A DNA stretch of 64,000 nucleotides from Falsiroseomonas sp. GTDB lineage: Bacteria > Pseudomonadota > Alphaproteobacteria > Acetobacterales > Acetobacteraceae. Location of the stretch: assembly GCF_030695085.1 (NCBI RefSeq), contig NZ_JAUYTS010000047.1:1-64000 (forward strand). Direction: 5' to 3'. Made by a program: the position numbers and the translations under genes. Positions within the stretch are counted from its first letter, which is position 1, and every line of letters starts with the position of its first letter. The notes under the pieces are model-generated. The model was not told the origin of the DNA, searched no databases, and worked only from the letters and a program-made list of their open reading frames with translations. Of the stretch, positions 61,494 through 64,000 are shown one piece after another.

Positions 61494-63284
61494 ATGGACG
61501 ACCACGACCAGACGAAGAAGCCCTTCAAGCTTCGCAGCCAGCGCTGGTTCGACGACCCCCAGGACCCGGGGATGACCTCCCTCTATATCGAGCGGCAGTT
61601 GAATTTCGGCATGACGCGGGCCGAGTTGCAGTCCGGCCGGCCGATGATCGGCATCGCCCAGACCGGCTCCGACATCTCCCCCTGCAACCGCCACCACATC
61701 GCGCTGGCGGAGCGGGTGAAGGCGGGCATCCGGGATGCCGGGGGCGTGCCGCTGGAATTTCCCGTGCACCCGATCCAGGAGACGCTGAAGCGCCCGACGG
61801 CGTCGCTCGACCGGAACCTGCAATACCTCTCGCTGGTCGAAATCCTGCACGGCTACCCGATCGACGGCGTCGTGCTGACCACCGGCTGCGACAAGACCAC
61901 GCCGGCCATGCTGATGGGCGCGGCGACCATGAACATCCCTGCCGTTGCCCTGCCGGGCGGGCCGATGCTGGATGGCTGGTGGCATGGCCGCCTGGCCGGG
62001 TCCGGCACCATCGTCTGGGAGGCGCGCAAGAAGCTCGCCGCCGGTGAGATTGATTACGAGGGCTTCATCGAGATGGTGGCGGCCAGTTCCACCTCGGTCG
62101 GGCATTGCTCGACCATGGGGACGGCGCTGTCGATGAATTCCCTGGCGGAAGCGGTGGGCATGACGCTGACCGGCTCCGCCGCCATCCCCGGCCCGTACCG
62201 GCAGCGGGCGCAGATGGCCTACATGACGGGCGTGCGGGCGGTGGAGATGGTGAAGGCCAATCTCCGCCCCTCCGACGTCATGACGAAGAAGGCCTTCGAG
62301 AATGCGGTGATGGTGGCATCCGCCATAGGCGCATCGTCGAACTGCCCGGTGCATATGGTGGCGATCGCGCGCCATATGGGCGTGGAGCATGACCTGGCCG
62401 ATTGGCAGCGCGTCGGCGCCGATGTGCCGCTGCTGGTGGACTGCCAGCCCGCGGGCCGCTTCCTCGGCGAGGCGTTCTATCGGGCCGGTGGCGTGCCGGC
62501 GGTGATGAAGGAATTGCTGGATGCCGGCATCCTGCATGGCGATGTGATGACCGTGACCGGCAAGACCGTCGCCGAGAATCTGGAAGGCCTCGGTGAGCCG
62601 GATCGCGAGGTGATCCGCAGCTTCGCCAAGCCGATGAAGGAACATGCCGGCTTCATCGTGCTGTCGGGCAACCTGTTCGACAGCGCGGTGATGAAGATCA
62701 GCGTCATCGACAAGGCCTTCCGCGAACGCTTCCTGACCACCAACCCGGATGTGTTCGAGGGCAAGGTCGCGGTGTTCGAGGGGCCGGAGGACTACCACGC
62801 CCGCATCGAGGACCCGTCGCTCGGCATTGATGAAACAACGGTGCTGGTGGTCCGCAACTGCGGCGCCGTGGGCTATCCGGGTGCGGCGGAGGTGGTGAAC
62901 ATGCAGCCGCCGGCGGCGCTGATCAAACGCGGCATCATGGCGCTGCCGACCATCGGTGACGGGCGCCAATCGGGCACCAGCGGCTCGCCTTCCATCCTCA
63001 ATGTCACGCCGGAAGCGGTGGTGGGCGGCGGGCTCGCGCTGCTGAAGCATGGCGACCCGATCCGCATCGACCTGAAGGCGCGGCGCGTGGATGTGCTGAT
63101 CCCGGCCGAGGAAATGGCGGCGCGGCGCGCGGCCTGGACCGCGCCGGTGCTGCTGCACAAGACGCCGTGGGAGGAGATCTACCGCAGCATGGTCGGCCAG
63201 CTCGGCACCGGCGGCTGCCTGGAGCCGGCGACGCTGTTCCTCAACATTTTGGAGACGCGCGGCGAAAGCCGGCACAACCATTGA
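61494..63284 (+). CDS. IlvD/Edd-family sugar-acid dehydratase
   Basis: 596 residues, ATG at 61494 after GAGGGGGAAAG. Iron-sulfur ligands C64 ([10 protein letters not shown]), C132 ([10 protein letters not shown]) and C205 ([10 protein letters not shown]) are spaced 68 and 73 apart, exactly as in xylonate and L-arabinonate dehydratases with a [2Fe-2S] cluster. The paired SDR gene downstream also favours an aldonic acid (arabinonate, fuconate or xylonate type) over the branched-chain substrate of IlvD. Gene order suggests a catabolic operon continuing past the window. Confidence 0.9.
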   Translation: MDDHDQTKKPFKLRSQRWFDDPQDPGMTSLYIERQLNFGMTRAELQSGRPMIGIAQTGSDISPCNRHHIALAERVKAGIRDAGGVPLEFPVHPIQETLKRPTASLDRNLQYLSLVEILHGYPIDGVVLTTGCDKTTPAMLMGAATMNIPAVALPGGPMLDGWWHGRLAGSGTIVWEARKKLAAGEIDYEGFIEMVAASSTSVGHCSTMGTALSMNSLAEAVGMTLTGSAAIPGPYRQRAQMAYMTGVRAVEMVKANLRPSDVMTKKAFENAVMVASAIGASSNCPVHMVAIARHMGVEHDLADWQRVGADVPLLVDCQPAGRFLGEAFYRAGGVPAVMKELLDAGILHGDVMTVTGKTVAENLEGLGEPDREVIRSFAKPMKEHAGFIVLSGNLFDSAVMKISVIDKAFRERFLTTNPDVFEGKVAVFEGPEDYHARIEDPSLGIDETTVLVVRNCGAVGYPGAAEVVNMQPPAALIKRGIMALPTIGDGRQSGTSGSPSILNVTPEAVVGGGLALLKHGDPIRIDLKARRVDVLIPAEEMAARRAAWTAPVLLHKTPWEEIYRSMVGQLGTGGCLEPATLFLNILETRGESRHNH

Positions 63285-63348
63285 GGCGGCCCGATGACCG
63301 AAGGGCCGCAGGGCCCGGAGGTCTGAATCGGTCCGCTCTGGAGCAAAC

Positions 63349-64000
63349 ATGATGGCAGGACGTTTGGCGGGGAAGCGTTGCCTGGTGACGGCGGCGGCGC
63401 AGGGCATTGGCCGCGCGACGGCGCTGGCCTTCGCAGCCGAGGGCGCGGAGGTGATCGCCACCGACAAGGATGTTTCGAAGCTGTCTGACCTGGCGGCGCC
63501 GGGCCTGACCACGCGCGGCCTCGACGTACTGGACCAGGCGGCGATCGAGTCCGCGGTGCGGGAGGCGGGGCAGATCGACATCCTGTTCAACTGCGCCGGC
63601 TTCGTGCACCAGAACACGGTGCTGACCGCGACCGATGCCGAATGGGATTTCGGCTTCGCGCTGAATGTGCGGTCGATGTGGAAGATGGTGCAGGCGGTGC
63701 TGCCGGGGATGCTGGAGCGCAAACGCGGCACCATCGTGAACATGTCCTCGGCCTGCTCCTCGATCAAAGGCGCGCCGAACCGCTTTCTGTACGGCACCAC
63801 CAAGGCCGCGGTGATCGGCCTGACCAAATCGGTGGCCACGGAATACGTGACGCAGGGCATCCGCTGCAACGCGATCTGCCCGGGCACCGTGGATACGCCG
63901 AGCCTCGGGGAACGGATCAGCGCCAATGCCGCCGCCGCGGGCAGCGAGGAAGCGGCGCGTGCCGCCTTCGTGGCGCGCCAGGCGATGGGCCGGCTGGCGA
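63349..64000 (+). CDS. SDR family dehydrogenase, cut by window end
   Basis: Partial gene of about 217 residues from the ATG at 63349. Rossmann motif [35 protein letters not shown], Ser in [16 protein letters not shown], and catalytic Y148/K152 in [15 protein letters not shown], then [16 protein letters not shown]. The pattern resembles 2-keto-3-deoxy-L-fuconate dehydrogenases and related 3-hydroxybutyrate-type SDRs. Next to the dehydratase, oxidation of a 2-keto-3-deoxy sugar acid is the natural reading. Confidence 0.85.
   Translation, partial: MMAGRLAGKRCLVTAAAQGIGRATALAFAAEGAEVIATDKDVSKLSDLAAPGLTTRGLDVLDQAAIESAVREAGQIDILFNCAGFVHQNTVLTATDAEWDFGFALNVRSMWKMVQAVLPGMLERKRGTIVNMSSACSSIKGAPNRFLYGTTKAAVIGLTKSVATEYVTQGIRCNAICPGTVDTPSLGERISANAAAAGSEEAARAAFVARQAMGRLA

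Noticed and set aside
60861-63926. Long minus-strand frame across the dehydratase and SDR genes
   Set aside because: Composition is shadow-like, and it would overlap two clearly real plus-strand enzymes and the response regulator.
1-64000. tRNA, rRNA or CRISPR array
   Set aside because: No cloverleaf-like stretch, rRNA-like sequence or regularly spaced short direct repeats with unique spacers was seen; the regular repeats found are in coding DNA or are palindromic.

Overview
The window is very GC-rich (about 70% by eye) and tightly packed. The gene content points to an alphaproteobacterium of the Rhodospirillales, most likely Acetobacteraceae (Roseomonas-like). Pointers are hdaA followed by ppk1-ppx, an EipB (DUF1849) gene after aspS, a DUF2066 gene divergent from purM, a tiny aa3-oxidase subunit IV, and a Bug/TctC-type binding protein. 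This placement is inference from family knowledge. No rRNA, tRNA or CRISPR array was seen.

Layout. 0-13.5 kb: a D-2-hydroxyacid dehydrogenase, then the outer-membrane/ribosome block lptF-lptG-lptD-surA-rsmA (all minus; pdxA, common between surA and rsmA, is absent), a lipoprotein serine protease coupled to an FAD oxidase, a split chromate transporter, a secreted hydrolase and a 128-residue unknown. 13.5-19.7 kb: sua5 and cysQ, then two tandem M17 aminopeptidases, holC and an amidase. 19.7-25.1 kb: an arsenic cluster (arsO, an arsR-arsC fusion, GAPDH, arsJ) predicted to make and export 1-arseno-3-phosphoglycerate, plus a Bug-type protein. 25.4-34.2 kb: ABC-F, a deaminase, ndk, a TetR/cupin pair with a large operator dyad, a 52-residue oxidase subunit, purM-purN, DUF2066, CDP-alcohol phosphotransferase and an AI-2E-type permease.

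34.3-44 kb: a 2,192-residue autotransporter, an IalB-like protein, a GAF-EAL phosphodiesterase and a hydrolase lie between the permease and hdaA, where I would expect the two to be close neighbours. 44-48.5 kb: hdaA, ppk1, ppx. 48.6-51.5 kb: an apparent accessory patch with an Xre regulator, a 53-residue membrane peptide and a CPA1 antiporter in a coupled operon, then a gene that looks like a transposase DNA-binding domain without its catalytic half. 51.5-60.4 kb: a SYLF protein, rnd, aspS, eipB, asparaginase, thioesterase, MATE exporter and hydrolase. 60.4-64 kb: an orphan response regulator and the start of a sugar-acid catabolic operon (dehydratase plus SDR dehydrogenase cut by the window edge).

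The most noteworthy non-coding signal is a palindromic intergenic repeat of about 60 bp present twice (between surA and rsmA, and between the arsenic GAPDH gene and arsJ); the second copy belongs to a run of four back-to-back hairpins. The strongest accessory candidates are the Xre/53-residue peptide/antiporter operon and the autotransporter insertion.
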